Shown here: positions 1-6,915 of the stretch, in pieces
How the letters are laid out: each line of letters starts with the position of its first letter
Numbering within the stretch: the stretch's first letter is position 1
Assembly (NCBI GenBank): GCA_028290765.1
Contig: JAQGJF010000041.1
Span: forward strand, 1 to 7,099
Length of the DNA: 7,099 bases
Direction of reading: 5' to 3'
Source of the DNA: Tardiphaga sp.
GTDB taxonomy: Bacteria; Pseudomonadota; Alphaproteobacteria; Rhizobiales; Xanthobacteraceae
Position numbers and translations under genes: made by a program
Notes under the pieces: model-generated
Databases searched by the model: none
Seen by the model: the letters and a program-made list of their open reading frames with translations, nothing else
What the model was told of the DNA's origin: nothing

Positions 1-2991
1 TTGCCGGCTCGCCGCCCCGGCGCCGGTCGCGAGCATGAGCGGCACTACCCCGAGAATGAAGGCGAATGCCGTCATCAGAATGGGCCGCAGGCGCAGCCGC
101 GCCGCTTCCGTCGCGGCCTCCACGATGTCGAGCCCCTCTTCACGACGGCGCTTGGCGAATTCGACGATCAGGATCGCGTTCTTGGCGGCGAGGCCGATCA
201 GCATCACGAAGCCGATCTGCGAATAGACGTCGGTCTGCAGACCGCGGACGAACAGCGCCAGGAACGCGCCGAACAGAGCCAGCGGCACCGCGAGCAGCAC
301 CATGAACGGCATACTCCAGCTTTCGTACTGCGCGGCCAGGATCAGGAAGACGAATACGATGGCCAAGCCGAACACCACCATGGCGATCGAGCCTGCCTTC
401 AGTTCCTGATAGGTGATGCCGGTCCATTCAAAGGCGAAATCGCGCGGCAGCGCCGTCGCCGCGGCGCGTTCCATTGCCGTGACCGCCTGTCCGGAACTAT
501 AGCCCGGCGCGGCGCCGCCATTGACCAGCGCGGAGGCGTAGTTGTTGTAGTGCGGCACCGTCTCCGGACCGACGATGGGTTTCAGAAGCCCCAGCGTGCT
601 GAGCGGCACCATGCCGCCGCTGTTGTTGCGGACATAGAGCCGCGACAGATCGCCCGGCGTCGCCCGGGACTCCTTGTCCGCCTGCAGCGTCACCCGAAAA
701 GTTCGGCCGAACAAATTGAAGTCGTTCACATAAAGCGACCCGAGATAGATCTGCAGCGTATTGAAGACGTCGGGTACGTTGAGCCCGAGCAGCTTCGCCT
801 TGGTGCGATCCAGGTCGTATTTGAATTGCGGCGTCGAGGTCGAGAACGACGAAAACAGCTGCATCGGATTGAGTTCGGGCTGCTTGCGGGCCTCCGCGAT
901 CAAGGCCTGAGTCGCCTCGTTCAGGGCAAAACTGCCGCGTCCGGTCAGGTCCTCGACCTGGAATTCGAAACCGCCGGTGGTGCCGAGACCGGGAATCGAC
1001 GGTGGATCGAAGCTCAGGACGAAGGCTTCGGGGATGCCGAGCAATTTCATCCGGACGTCGGCGACAATGCGCGAGGCGTTCTGCGATGGCGGCCGCTCGT
1101 CCCACGGCTTCAGGATGCCGAATTCCACCGCCGAGTTGGACTGCGCGGCATTGGTCAGGAAGTTGAGCCCGCTGATCGAGCCGACGATGTCGACCCCCGG
1201 CGTGGCTTCCAGAATGCCCCTCACCTTTTCGGCGACCGCGTCGGTGCGCTGCAGGGAGGCGCCGTCGGGTAGCTGGATCACGACGAAGAAATAGCCCTGA
1301 TCCTCGACGGGAAGAAAACTCGATGGGATGCGCAACGACAGCAAATAGGTCGCGCCGAGTACCGCCACGAACAGTGTGAGCACGGCCCATCGGAACCGGA
1401 TCAACCCGCGCACAAATCTGGAATAGCCGTGCGACAACCGCTCGAAGCCTTTGTTGAACCAGCGGAACGGCGCAAAATTGGGCGGCGGACGATGGCGCAG
1501 GAACGCCGCGGCCAAGGCCGGGCTCAATGTCAGCGAGTTGAAGGCCGAAATTCCGACGGAGATCGCGACCGTCAGGGCGAACTGATTATAGAGCCGCCCG
1601 GTGACGCCGGGAATGAAGGCAACCGGAATGAAAACCGCCATCAGCACCGCGGTGGTCGCGATGATCGGACCGGTCACTTCCGCCATCGCGGCCTGGGCGG
1701 CGCGCAGCGGCGGCAGGCCGTTTTCGAGCTGGCGCTCGACGTTTTCGACCACGACGATGGCGTCGTCGACGACAAGCCCGATCGCCAGCACCATGCCGAG
1801 CAGGCTCAGCATGTTCAGCGAGAACCCCATGACCTGCATCACCGCCAGCGTGGCGATCAGCGACACCGGAATGGCGATGGTGGGAATGAGCGTGGTGCGC
1901 CAGTTCTGCAGGAAGATGAAGACGACCAGGATGACCAGGAACAGGGCTTCGGTCAAAGTGATGATCACGTCGCGCTTGGCCGCCGAGACGAACCGCGTCG
2001 TATCGTAATGCAGGCCGTACTCGATCCCCTTCGGGAAACGCTTCGAGAGTTCCTGCATCTTGTCCTTGACGTGTTGCTGCAGGTCGAGCGCGTTCGAGCC
2101 CGGCATCTGGAACACAGCGAGCACCACGGTCGGGTCCTTGCCGAACACCGCTGTGGAGGAATATTGCAGGGCGCCGAGTTCAACGCGCGCGATGTCCCGC
2201 ATGCGGACGACGGCACCGCTACTGGGGTCGGAACGCACCACGATATCGGAAAACTGCTCGGGATCGCTGAGCCGCCCGGTCGCGCTGACCTGCATCTCGA
2301 ACGGCGTGCCGACCGGCGCCGGGGATTGCCCGATCTTTCCGGCCGCGACCTGGACGTTCTGTTCGGCGACCGCCTGCTGGACGTCGACCGCGGTGATGCC
2401 GAGCTTGGCGAGCTTGTCCGGATCGAGCCAGATTCGCATCGAGTAGCGCCGCTCGCCGAAAATCTGCACGTCGCCGACGCCCGGCACGCGCTTCAACGGA
2501 TCGACCACCTGCAGATAGGCATAATTGCTGAGCGCCACCGGATCCACCGAGCGGTCCGGCGAGATCAGGTTCACGATCAGCACGAAGTTGGGGTTCTGCT
2601 TCTTGATGATCACGCCGGCCTGGTTGACGATCGCCGGCAGCGCGGCCGACGCCTGGGCGACGCGGTTCTGCACGTCGACCGCCGCGATGCTGAGCGGATA
2701 GCCGACATCGAACGTGATGGTGATGGTCGAGGAACCGTCATTGGAGCTCGAGGACGACATATACGTCATCCCCTGCACGCCGTTGATCTGCTGCTCAAGC
2801 GGCGTCGTGACCGTATCGGCCACGACCTGGGCGCTGGCGCCGGGATACACCGCGCTGACCACCACCTGCGGGGGCGTGATGTCCGGAAATTGCGAGACCG
2901 GCAGCAGGAAATAGCAAATCGCGCCGGCCAGCACCATGATGACGGCGATCGCCGAGGCGAAGATCGGTCGATGAATGAAAAAGCCAACCAT
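1..2991 (-). CDS. RND (HAE1-type) multidrug efflux permease, 3' end cut by window edge
   Basis: Inner-membrane proton/drug antiporter of a tripartite efflux pump. It takes substrate from periplasm or outer leaflet and passes it through an adaptor to an outer-membrane channel. The frame is open from an ATG at 2991 to position 1 (997 residues, no stop); relatives have about 1,040-1,060, so only the last few dozen residues are missing. The N-terminus MVGFFIHRPIFA matches the AcrB-type start and TM1. The first porter half spans roughly residues 35-335, TM2-TM6 about 340-500, TM7 about 533-553, the second porter half about 555-860, and TM8 onward about 866-997. The proton-relay residues are present: D409 and D410 in GLVVDDAIVVVENVER, and K937 in GLAAKNAILIVEFAK. 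RLRPILMTAFAFILG near the cut matches the AcrB R971/T978 region. Motifs such as ISAFNSLTLSPALAA resemble the MexF/OqxB branch more than AcrB (from memory). No strong Shine-Dalgarno precedes the ATG, but no better start exists. It is divergent from the tetR gene and probably repressed by it. Substrate is not predictable. Confidence 0.97.
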   Translation of the reverse strand, partial: MVGFFIHRPIFASAIAVIMVLAGAICYFLLPVSQFPDITPPQVVVSAVYPGASAQVVADTVTTPLEQQINGVQGMTYMSSSSSNDGSSTITITFDVGYPLSIAAVDVQNRVAQASAALPAIVNQAGVIIKKQNPNFVLIVNLISPDRSVDPVALSNYAYLQVVDPLKRVPGVGDVQIFGERRYSMRIWLDPDKLAKLGITAVDVQQAVAEQNVQVAAGKIGQSPAPVGTPFEMQVSATGRLSDPEQFSDIVVRSDPSSGAVVRMRDIARVELGALQYSSTAVFGKDPTVVLAVFQMPGSNALDLQQHVKDKMQELSKRFPKGIEYGLHYDTTRFVSAAKRDVIITLTEALFLVILVVFIFLQNWRTTLIPTIAIPVSLIATLAVMQVMGFSLNMLSLLGMVLAIGLVVDDAIVVVENVERQLENGLPPLRAAQAAMAEVTGPIIATTAVLMAVFIPVAFIPGVTGRLYNQFALTVAISVGISAFNSLTLSPALAAAFLRHRPPPNFAPFRWFNKGFERLSHGYSRFVRGLIRFRWAVLTLFVAVLGATYLLSLRIPSSFLPVEDQGYFFVVIQLPDGASLQRTDAVAEKVRGILEATPGVDIVGSISGLNFLTNAAQSNSAVEFGILKPWDERPPSQNASRIVADVRMKLLGIPEAFVLSFDPPSIPGLGTTGGFEFQVEDLTGRGSFALNEATQALIAEARKQPELNPMQLFSSFSTSTPQFKYDLDRTKAKLLGLNVPDVFNTLQIYLGSLYVNDFNLFGRTFRVTLQADKESRATPGDLSRLYVRNNSGGMVPLSTLGLLKPIVGPETVPHYNNYASALVNGGAAPGYSSGQAVTAMERAAATALPRDFAFEWTGITYQELKAGSIAMVVFGLAIVFVFLILAAQYESWSMPFMVLLAVPLALFGAFLALFVRGLQTDVYSQIGFVMLIGLAAKNAILIVEFAKRRREEGLDIVEAATEAARLRLRPILMTAFAFILGVVPLMLATGAGAASRQ

Positions 2992-3006
2992 AAGAATGGA
3001 CCGATC

Positions 3007-3035
3007 TTGACCTGAAATGCCGACGGATGTTACCT
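3007..3035 (+). promoter_or_regulatory. Candidate sigma70 promoter for the tetR gene
   Basis: TTGACC at 3007-3012 is a good -35 match. A 17-bp spacer leads to TTACCT at 3030-3035, which is a poor -10. The -10 lies in the left operator (3029-3044), so repressor binding there would also block tetR. It would give a 5' leader of about 70 nt. A CATAAT at 3094-3099 is a better -10 hexamer but has no -35 and would start transcription on top of the ribosome-binding site. Confidence 0.35.
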
Positions 3036-3044
3036 GTCGGTAAC
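3029..3044. promoter_or_regulatory. Operator-like inverted repeat 1 (GTTACC-N4-GGTAAC)
   Basis: GTTACCTGTCGGTAAC has perfect 6-bp half-sites around a 4-bp centre, the size and symmetry of a TetR-dimer site. It covers the predicted transcription start of the RND gene (around 3044) and the candidate -10 of tetR. It shares its core with the second repeat. That the neighbouring TetR protein binds here is inference from position and symmetry. Confidence 0.75.
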
Positions 3045-3050
3045 GGCGGC

Positions 3051-3079
3051 AGATTACCGACCGGTAACATCGTGGTCAA
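3051..3079 (-). promoter_or_regulatory. Probable sigma70 promoter of the RND permease gene
   Basis: On the minus strand TTGACC (3079-3074) is followed by exactly 17 bp and TAATCT (3056-3051). The -35 is close to consensus and the -10 is moderate. The second operator (3053-3068) occupies most of the spacer and runs into the -10, and the first operator lies at the expected start point. This is the usual layout for steric repression of an efflux pump. The leader would be about 50 nt. Confidence 0.6.
3053..3068. promoter_or_regulatory. Operator-like inverted repeat 2 (ATTACC-N4-GGTAAC)
   Basis: ATTACCGACCGGTAAC has 5-bp perfect half-sites (TTACC/GGTAA) around a 4-bp centre. It starts 24 bp after the first repeat. 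It sits inside the spacer of the probable RND promoter, so occupancy would exclude RNA polymerase. Two copies of the same palindrome in a 124-bp divergent region strongly suggest true regulator sites. Confidence 0.75.
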
Positions 3080-3103
3080 GCGGGCGGCACCATCATAATT
3101 CGC

Positions 3104-3108
3104 AGAGG
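3104..3108 (+). promoter_or_regulatory. Ribosome-binding site that fixes the tetR start
   Basis: AGAGG lies 7 nt before the ATG at 3116. The internal ATG at 3152, which would give the more typical short TetR N-terminus MPPRERILL, has no Shine-Dalgarno-like sequence before it. The upstream start is therefore preferred. Confidence 0.55.
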
Positions 3109-3115
3109 TTGCGAG

Positions 3116-3748
3116 ATGCCCGACGTTCTTTCCGATGCCATCCTCCACATCATGCCGCCACGCGAGCGAATCCTGCTCGCGGCCCGCGACCTGTTCCATC
3201 GTCAGGGCATCCGCCGGGTCGGCGTCGAGGCCATCGCCGAGGCGGCCGGCACCAACAAGATGACGCTCTACCGGCATTTCGATTCGAAGGACAATCTGAT
3301 CGTCGCCTATCTGCGCGGCGTTGCCTCGGAGGCCGACGCGGCCTGGCGGGACATCGAGCGGAAAAGCCCCGGCGACGCCCGGGCGCAGCTAAAATCCTGG
3401 CTCGCTTTGGCGGCGGAATGCCTGGCCTCCGATGAGCGGGGCTGCGACCTCGCCAACGCCGCGGTCGAATTGACCGAAGACGGCCATCCGGCGCGCCGCC
3501 TGATCGAGCAATTGAAGATCGAGCAGCGCAATCGCCTCGCCGCCTTATGCCGCTCGGCCGGCATCTCGCAGTCTGAAATCCTGGCGGACACCCTCACCTT
3601 GCTGTTCGACGGCGCGCGCGTCAGCCGGCAGGCGGCGGGCAGCAAGGGCCCCAGCACCATTTTCATTCAGACCGCCGAGACTGTGATCGAGTCGTTTCGA
3701 ACCAAGCCGAAAACCCGGGCCCGGGCGAAGCGAACCGCAAAAAAATAG
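3116..3748 (+). CDS. TetR/AcrR-family transcriptional regulator, likely repressor of the RND pump
   Basis: A 210-residue DNA-binding repressor of typical TetR length. The N-terminal domain is clear: helix 1 in RERILLAARDLFHRQG (residues 16-31), then the helix-turn-helix VEAIAEAAGTNKMTLYRHF (37-55) and the family signature FDSKDNLIVAYL. The C-terminal ligand/dimer domain carries ERGCDLANAAVEL (107-119), a motif I associate with a TetR subgroup related to PF16925-type C-terminal domains (from memory). Cysteines are at 102, 110 and 145. The last 16 residues are unusually basic (9 Arg/Lys) and encoded next to a run of seven A before the stop, which is not a core TetR feature. The gene is divergent from the RND permease with twin palindromes between them, so it probably represses the pump and itself, with an unknown inducer. 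It converges on the SDR gene across a 30-bp gap that has no clear terminator. Confidence 0.95.
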   Translation: MPDVLSDAILHIMPPRERILLAARDLFHRQGIRRVGVEAIAEAAGTNKMTLYRHFDSKDNLIVAYLRGVASEADAAWRDIERKSPGDARAQLKSWLALAAECLASDERGCDLANAAVELTEDGHPARRLIEQLKIEQRNRLAALCRSAGISQSEILADTLTLLFDGARVSRQAAGSKGPSTIFIQTAETVIESFRTKPKTRARAKRTAKK

Positions 3749-3778
3749 AGCCGACGTCAATGGGCGAGCGATGCGTTT

Positions 3779-4657
3779 TTACGGTCCGCCGGGTCCCTCC
3801 CCGCCGGCGCGCAGCGCAATCAGCCCGTCGCGATAGGTCGGGTAGCGCAAGTTGACACCCAGCTCGCGGCGGATGAGAGCGTTTCGCACCCGCCTGGACT
3901 CGCTGAAAAAGCTTCGCGCCATCGGCGAGAGCTCGGCCGTGGCGAACGGAATTTCAGGCGGAGGTTCGACGCCGCAAAGACGCGCCGCAAAGGCGATGAC
4001 GTCCTGCGGCGGCGCCGGCTCGTCGTCGGTCACGTTGTAGATCGCGCCGGCGCGGGGCCGAGCCAGGGACGCCTCGACCACGGCAGCGATATCCTCGACG
4101 TGAATCCGGTTGAAGACCTGCCCTGGCTTGACGATGCGGCGCGCCGTTCCCGCCGCCAATTGGGCGAGCTGATTTCGCCCGGGACCATAGATGCCGGGAA
4201 GCCGGAAGATCTGGACGGCGGCGTGCCCGGTGCCGAGCGCGAGCCAATCCTGTTCGGCCTGCGCCCGTCGCCGCGAGCGTTCGGTCGCCGGTGTCGTTGG
4301 CGTCGTTTCATCGACCCAGTTGCCGTCGTGGTCGCCATAGACCCCGACCGTCGACAGATAACCGATCCAGCGCAGCTTCGACGCCATGGCGATGGCGTCG
4401 GAAAACGCCGCCAGCACCGGATCGTCGGCGGGTCCCGGCGGGATCGAGACCAGAATGGCGGCGCTCGCCGCAATGTCGGCCCGGAGCGCCTCATCGACAT
4501 GGTCGGAGGAGAATATCCGTGCGACGACTCCGGTTTGCGCCAGGCGATCGGCCTTGTCGCGGCTACGGACCGTTGCCGTCACCTCGGCTCCCGCATTCCG
4601 CAACCGCGCGGCAATGGAATGCGCCGAGTAGCCATAGCCGAAGACGAGAAGCTTCAC
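3779..4657 (-). CDS. NAD(P)-binding atypical extended SDR protein (YeeZ-like epimerase/dehydratase family)
   Basis: A 292-residue Rossmann-fold protein. The nucleotide-binding motif is at the very start: [18 protein letters not shown], with the glycine turn at residues 7-10 and the next strand ending in TATVRS. Extended-SDR landmarks follow: YLSTVGVYG (100-108), [12 protein letters not shown] (151-162) and the RIHVEDI segment (184-190) typical of family members near the substrate pocket. The classical catalytic YxxxK is incomplete. Y107 is present in VYG, but the lysine position is D111, as in other YeeZ-like members. The protein may therefore bind nucleotide without ordinary dehydrogenase chemistry. 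The start is GTG, with a 4-bp overlap (GTGA) with the sbmA-like stop and a CAGG-type site just upstream, so translation is probably coupled to the transporter. Substrate and pathway are unknown. Alternatives are an NAD-dependent epimerase or a structural NAD(P) sensor. Confidence 0.9.
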   Translation of the reverse strand: MKLLVFGYGYSAHSIAARLRNAGAEVTATVRSRDKADRLAQTGVVARIFSSDHVDEALRADIAASAAILVSIPPGPADDPVLAAFSDAIAMASKLRWIGYLSTVGVYGDHDGNWVDETTPTTPATERSRRRAQAEQDWLALGTGHAAVQIFRLPGIYGPGRNQLAQLAAGTARRIVKPGQVFNRIHVEDIAAVVEASLARPRAGAIYNVTDDEPAPPQDVIAFAARLCGVEPPPEIPFATAELSPMARSFFSESRRVRNALIRRELGVNLRYPTYRDGLIALRAGGEGPGGP

Positions 4658-5898
4658 GAAGCCTGCGGTTCCCCTGCCCGAGTCTCGATCTCAGGAAGAG
4701 GCTCGTCATGGATCTTGGCTTCAAAAGCCCGCAGCCGTTGGTAGATCGAGATCAGTACGACAATCGTACTCCAGGAGTTGATCAGGTATTGAAACGAAGA
4801 TCGAACTTGATTGAATGCGCGCAGAATCTGCTGCATCGGGCCAAGCGTGATCTTGCCGGCAACGATTGTGGGAGCCAACAGAATGTAGCCAAAGATGTTG
4901 TCGGTCTGCAGGTAAAGGTAACGACCCACGTTGAAATACATGAAGTTCAGATAAAGCCGAAAGTAGTTGTGCCGGATGGCGGCGAACAGCGCCTGGGCGG
5001 TCGGCGGGTCGGCGCGGGCAGGATCATCCTCGCCCAGCACCAGTTCCTTGCGGAAAGCCGCTTCGACGCGCTGGTTGAAAAACTCGATTGCGGGCAACCG
5101 GATGCCGATCAGCGCCAGCAGGCCGGTTCCGGCAACCGACCATACCACCGCTGCAACGACCAGCGGATACGGAATCGAACCGACCAGGGGCAACTCGGTC
5201 ACGTTGCTCGACAACCGTGCCAATACCGGCAGGAATGCCAGCAGCGTCATCACAGATTCGATCAGATTGACACCAAGGCTTTCCATGGTGGTCGCAAACC
5301 GCATGGTGTCTTCCTGGACGCGCTGCGAGGCGCCTTCGATCGTGCGGAGCCGCGGCCAGTTGGCCATGTAATAATCGTTCATCGCCGTGCGCCAGCGAAA
5401 GATATAGTGACTGATGAAGAAGTTCGTCAGCACGGCGACAGTCACTGCTACCAGAGCAATGCTGGCAAAGGTCGATAACTCGCCGTAAAATTCACCCAGC
5501 GTAACGGTTTTCGATTTCGACAGCGCGGCCTGGACGAGGTCGTAGAACGGGCCAAACCAACTGTTGATGGCGACGCTGACCTGGACTTGAAAGTAAGTCG
5601 CAAACAAGATGAAGGCCGAGCCGAAAATCGACCATAGCGCCCAGGGATGCGGCGCGATCACCATCCAGGCGCCGCCGAAGATGGCAATGCAGACCGCGAA
5701 ATACAAATAGAACCAAAGCGTCGTCGCCGACCAGAACATCGCCACGCCCACGGGCGCGCCACCCGCAGGCACCGGCGCGATGCCAAAGCGGGTTCCGAGA
5801 CTGTCGCCGACGCCATACCAGAACGCGATCGCCAGCAATGCCCAGACGACCGCGGAGATAAAGAACAGCCTGGGCCGGGGGAAAAATGAAACGAACAT
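4654..5898 (-). CDS. sbmA: SbmA/BacA-family proton-driven peptide transporter
   Basis: An inner-membrane importer of peptides. E. coli SbmA takes up microcins, bleomycin and proline-rich antimicrobial peptides, and rhizobial BacA is needed for survival against host peptides. The protein is 414 residues against about 406 in E. coli and aligns end to end. Landmarks are MFVSFFPRP at the start, [11 protein letters not shown] (117-127), [18 protein letters not shown] (164-181), [15 protein letters not shown] (188-202), [12 protein letters not shown] (275-286), the NYFRLY region (311-316) and QYLINSWST (370-378). Acidic residues matching E. coli E203, E276 and E287 (recalled as part of a conserved glutamate ladder) are at 206, 279 and 290. 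Several hydrophobic segments fit a multi-helix membrane core. No Walker A/B or ABC domain follows, so it is SbmA-like rather than the BclA fusion type. The start was set at 5898 because family homology begins there and GAGGAC lies 9 nt upstream; the frame is open 29 codons further but that part is not family-like. It is first in an operon with the SDR gene. Confidence 0.96.
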   Translation of the reverse strand: MFVSFFPRPRLFFISAVVWALLAIAFWYGVGDSLGTRFGIAPVPAGGAPVGVAMFWSATTLWFYLYFAVCIAIFGGAWMVIAPHPWALWSIFGSAFILFATYFQVQVSVAINSWFGPFYDLVQAALSKSKTVTLGEFYGELSTFASIALVAVTVAVLTNFFISHYIFRWRTAMNDYYMANWPRLRTIEGASQRVQEDTMRFATTMESLGVNLIESVMTLLAFLPVLARLSSNVTELPLVGSIPYPLVVAAVVWSVAGTGLLALIGIRLPAIEFFNQRVEAAFRKELVLGEDDPARADPPTAQALFAAIRHNYFRLYLNFMYFNVGRYLYLQTDNIFGYILLAPTIVAGKITLGPMQQILRAFNQVRSSFQYLINSWSTIVVLISIYQRLRAFEAKIHDEPLPEIETRAGEPQAS

Positions 5899-5907
5899 GC
5901 TTTGAAT

Positions 5908-5913
5908 GTCCTC
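5908..5913 (-). promoter_or_regulatory. Ribosome-binding site that fixes the sbmA start
   Basis: GAGGAC on the minus strand lies 9 nt before the ATG at 5898. A start 29 codons upstream (5985) is open in the same frame, but its extra residues have no counterpart in SbmA/BacA. This site supports the shorter protein. Confidence 0.7.
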
Positions 5914-5994
5914 GCCGTTTGGAAGAGTCGCAGGGCGTCTGATGGGAAGGTGAAACGGGCAGCCAACGAATGCAACTGCTGCCACGCATAGAGC

Positions 5995-6014
5995 GTCCCG
6001 GTCAAATCCGGGAC
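5995..6014. repeat. Perfect 7-bp inverted repeat (hairpin) upstream of sbmA
   Basis: GTCCCGG (5995-6001) and CCGGGAC (6008-6014) are exact complements around a 6-nt TCAAAT loop. It lies about 100 bp before the sbmA start. No T-run follows on either strand, so it is not a standard terminator. It could be an operator, an mRNA leader hairpin or chance in GC-rich DNA. The loop and stem resemble a tRNA T-arm one base short, but no tRNA surrounds it. Confidence 0.5.
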
Positions 6015-6214
6015 CCCTAGCCTATAGAGGATCCGGCGGCACAGTGCACCCGAACGCGGCGACTATTTGGGTTTTGCGCAGCCCTTCATTGCGGCGCGGC
6101 GAGGACGCCCGAGCCAATCCCGGTTTACTGGCCCGGATACCGAAGCCAACGACTGGCCACATCTTCGGCGTCAGCTAGAAGGATGTTCGGGATTCGCCAG
6201 GGAGACCAGCACGC

Positions 6215-6694
6215 ATGACGACACCATCCACCACGCCATCCAGCATGCAGCTGTCCAAAATCATCAAGGCGCCTCGCCACGCCGTCTATCGGGCCTGCCT
6301 CGACCCGGACGCCCTGGAGAAGTGGCGTGTGCCGGATACCATGAAAGGGCAGATGCATGTCTTCGAGGCGCGTGAGGGCGGCAGATACCGAATGTCGCTC
6401 ATCTACCAGGACCCGGCGCATTCACCGGGCGGCAAGAGCTCGGAAGATACCGATATTTTCGAGGGCCGCTTCATCGAACTGGTCCTCGACCAGAAGATCG
6501 TGGAGATCGTCGCGTTCGAATCGCCGGACCCGAAGTTCGCCGGCGAGATGAAGATAACGACGAGCTTGCGCGATACCGAAGAAGGGACCGAAATCACCCT
6601 GCTGTTTCAGGATCTGCCGGCCGGTGTTCGCCTCGAAGACAATGAAACGGGTACGCGGCAATCGCTGCGGAAGCTAGCGGCGCTTCTCGAGTGA
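6215..6694 (+). CDS. SRPBCC / AHSA1-domain protein (activator of Hsp90 ATPase homologue 1-like)
   Basis: A 159-residue single-domain protein of the START/Bet v1-like fold, which forms a hydrophobic cavity for small ligands. The prokaryotic AHSA1-like family has mostly unknown ligands, and its name does not imply an Hsp90 role. Family landmarks run in order: IKAPRHAVYRACLDPDALEKW (start of strand 1 and the helix pair, residues 17-37), EAREGGRYRMSL (51-62), the FEGRFIELVLDQKIVEI stretch (82-98), GEMKITTSLRD (110-120), GTEITLLFQDLP (124-135) and the long C-terminal helix ETGTRQSLRKLAALLE (144-159). The start at 6215 has AGGGAGA 9 nt upstream. M11 also begins the folded domain, so the first ten Thr/Ser/Pro-rich residues are probably a flexible tail. 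The gene stands alone, divergent from sbmA and convergent with the DUF1328 gene. Probably soluble and cytoplasmic; no signal peptide. Confidence 0.92.
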   Translation: MTTPSTTPSSMQLSKIIKAPRHAVYRACLDPDALEKWRVPDTMKGQMHVFEAREGGRYRMSLIYQDPAHSPGGKSSEDTDIFEGRFIELVLDQKIVEIVAFESPDPKFAGEMKITTSLRDTEEGTEITLLFQDLPAGVRLEDNETGTRQSLRKLAALLE

Positions 6695-6713
6695 GACCGG
6701 ACGGACCGGCGGG

Positions 6714-6887
6714 TCACACCCGAAAGATCGTCAGTCCGAGCAACAGCAACACCAGGAAGATCACCACGAAGATATAGAACAGGACCCGGGCGATATCGGC
6801 GGAGGCGGCGGAGACGCCGGTGAATCCCAGGATGCCGGCGACGATCGAAATAACGAAAAACAACAGCGCCCATCTGAGCAAGGTCAT
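6714..6887 (-). CDS. DUF1328 small membrane protein (YtjA-like)
   Basis: A 57-residue, two-helix inner-membrane protein. Hydrophobic segments cover about residues 4-23 and 33-54, joined by the family turn [14 protein letters not shown] (21-34). E. coli YtjA (53 residues) has the same layout. Its function is unknown; in alphaproteobacteria such genes are often stress-induced (family knowledge). The frame is open 30 codons further upstream to 6977, but the start at 6887 is supported by GGAGA (6895-6899) at good spacing and by homology starting at [11 protein letters not shown]. The 19-bp gap to the convergent SRPBCC gene has no clear terminator. Upstream lies an EcfG-like promoter. Confidence 0.93.
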   Translation of the reverse strand: MTLLRWALLFFVISIVAGILGFTGVSAASADIARVLFYIFVVIFLVLLLLGLTIFRV

Positions 6888-6894
6888 CGCGTGT

Positions 6895-6899
6895 TCTCC
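6895..6899 (-). promoter_or_regulatory. Ribosome-binding site that fixes the DUF1328 start
   Basis: GGAGA on the minus strand lies 7 nt before the ATG at 6887. It supports the 57-residue product over a start at 6977, which would add 30 residues not seen in the family and would place the start codon upstream of the predicted promoter. Confidence 0.75.
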
Positions 6900-6915
6900 A
6901 ATTGATTTCGCCGAC

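Larger units (their letters stand above)
5899..6214. other. 316-bp divergent intergenic region between sbmA and the SRPBCC gene
   Basis: It holds the sbmA ribosome-binding site, a perfect hairpin (5995-6014) and, at its right end, AGGGAGA (6199-6205) serving the gene that starts at 6215. A weak minus-strand -10 candidate, TATAGG (6026-6021), has no good -35. I could not place a confident promoter for either gene. Open frames crossing the region start at poor codons or lack ribosome-binding sites, and none is protein-like. Confidence 0.6.

Noticed and set aside
1..1272. Long plus-strand open frame (423 codons) opposite the RND gene
   Set aside because: It is the codon-register antisense of the permease. 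The peptide is His/Arg/Gln-rich and not protein-like, and the minus strand encodes a full conserved RND protein here.
497..1390. Minus-strand open frame of 297 codons inside the RND gene
   Set aside because: It is out of frame with the permease. The permease frame gives family-matching residues through the whole interval, with no sign of a frameshift.
1429..3015. Second long plus-strand open frame (528 codons)
   Set aside because: Same antisense effect: low-complexity Arg/Asp/His composition, no ribosome-binding site, and the opposite strand holds conserved RND motifs throughout.
3714..3778. Possible bidirectional terminator between tetR and the SDR gene
   Set aside because: There is a 12-bp CCCGGGCCCGGG palindrome (3714-3725), an A7/T7 run (3739-3745) and a T5 run (3776-3780), but no stable stem directly followed by a T-run in either direction.
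4291..5478. Plus-strand open frame of 395 codons opposite the SDR and sbmA genes
   Set aside because: It is an antisense shadow crossing two well-supported minus-strand genes; the composition is not protein-like.
5930..6030. tRNA or tRNA-end attachment site suggested by the T-arm-like hairpin at 5995-6014
   Set aside because: The loop is 6 nt instead of 7, and no anticodon arm, D-arm or acceptor stem can be built around it. There is no integrase or direct repeat nearby.
6067..6375. Plus-strand open frame of 102 codons before the SRPBCC gene
   Set aside because: It starts at a TTG without a ribosome-binding site and overlaps the well-supported gene at 6215 in another frame.
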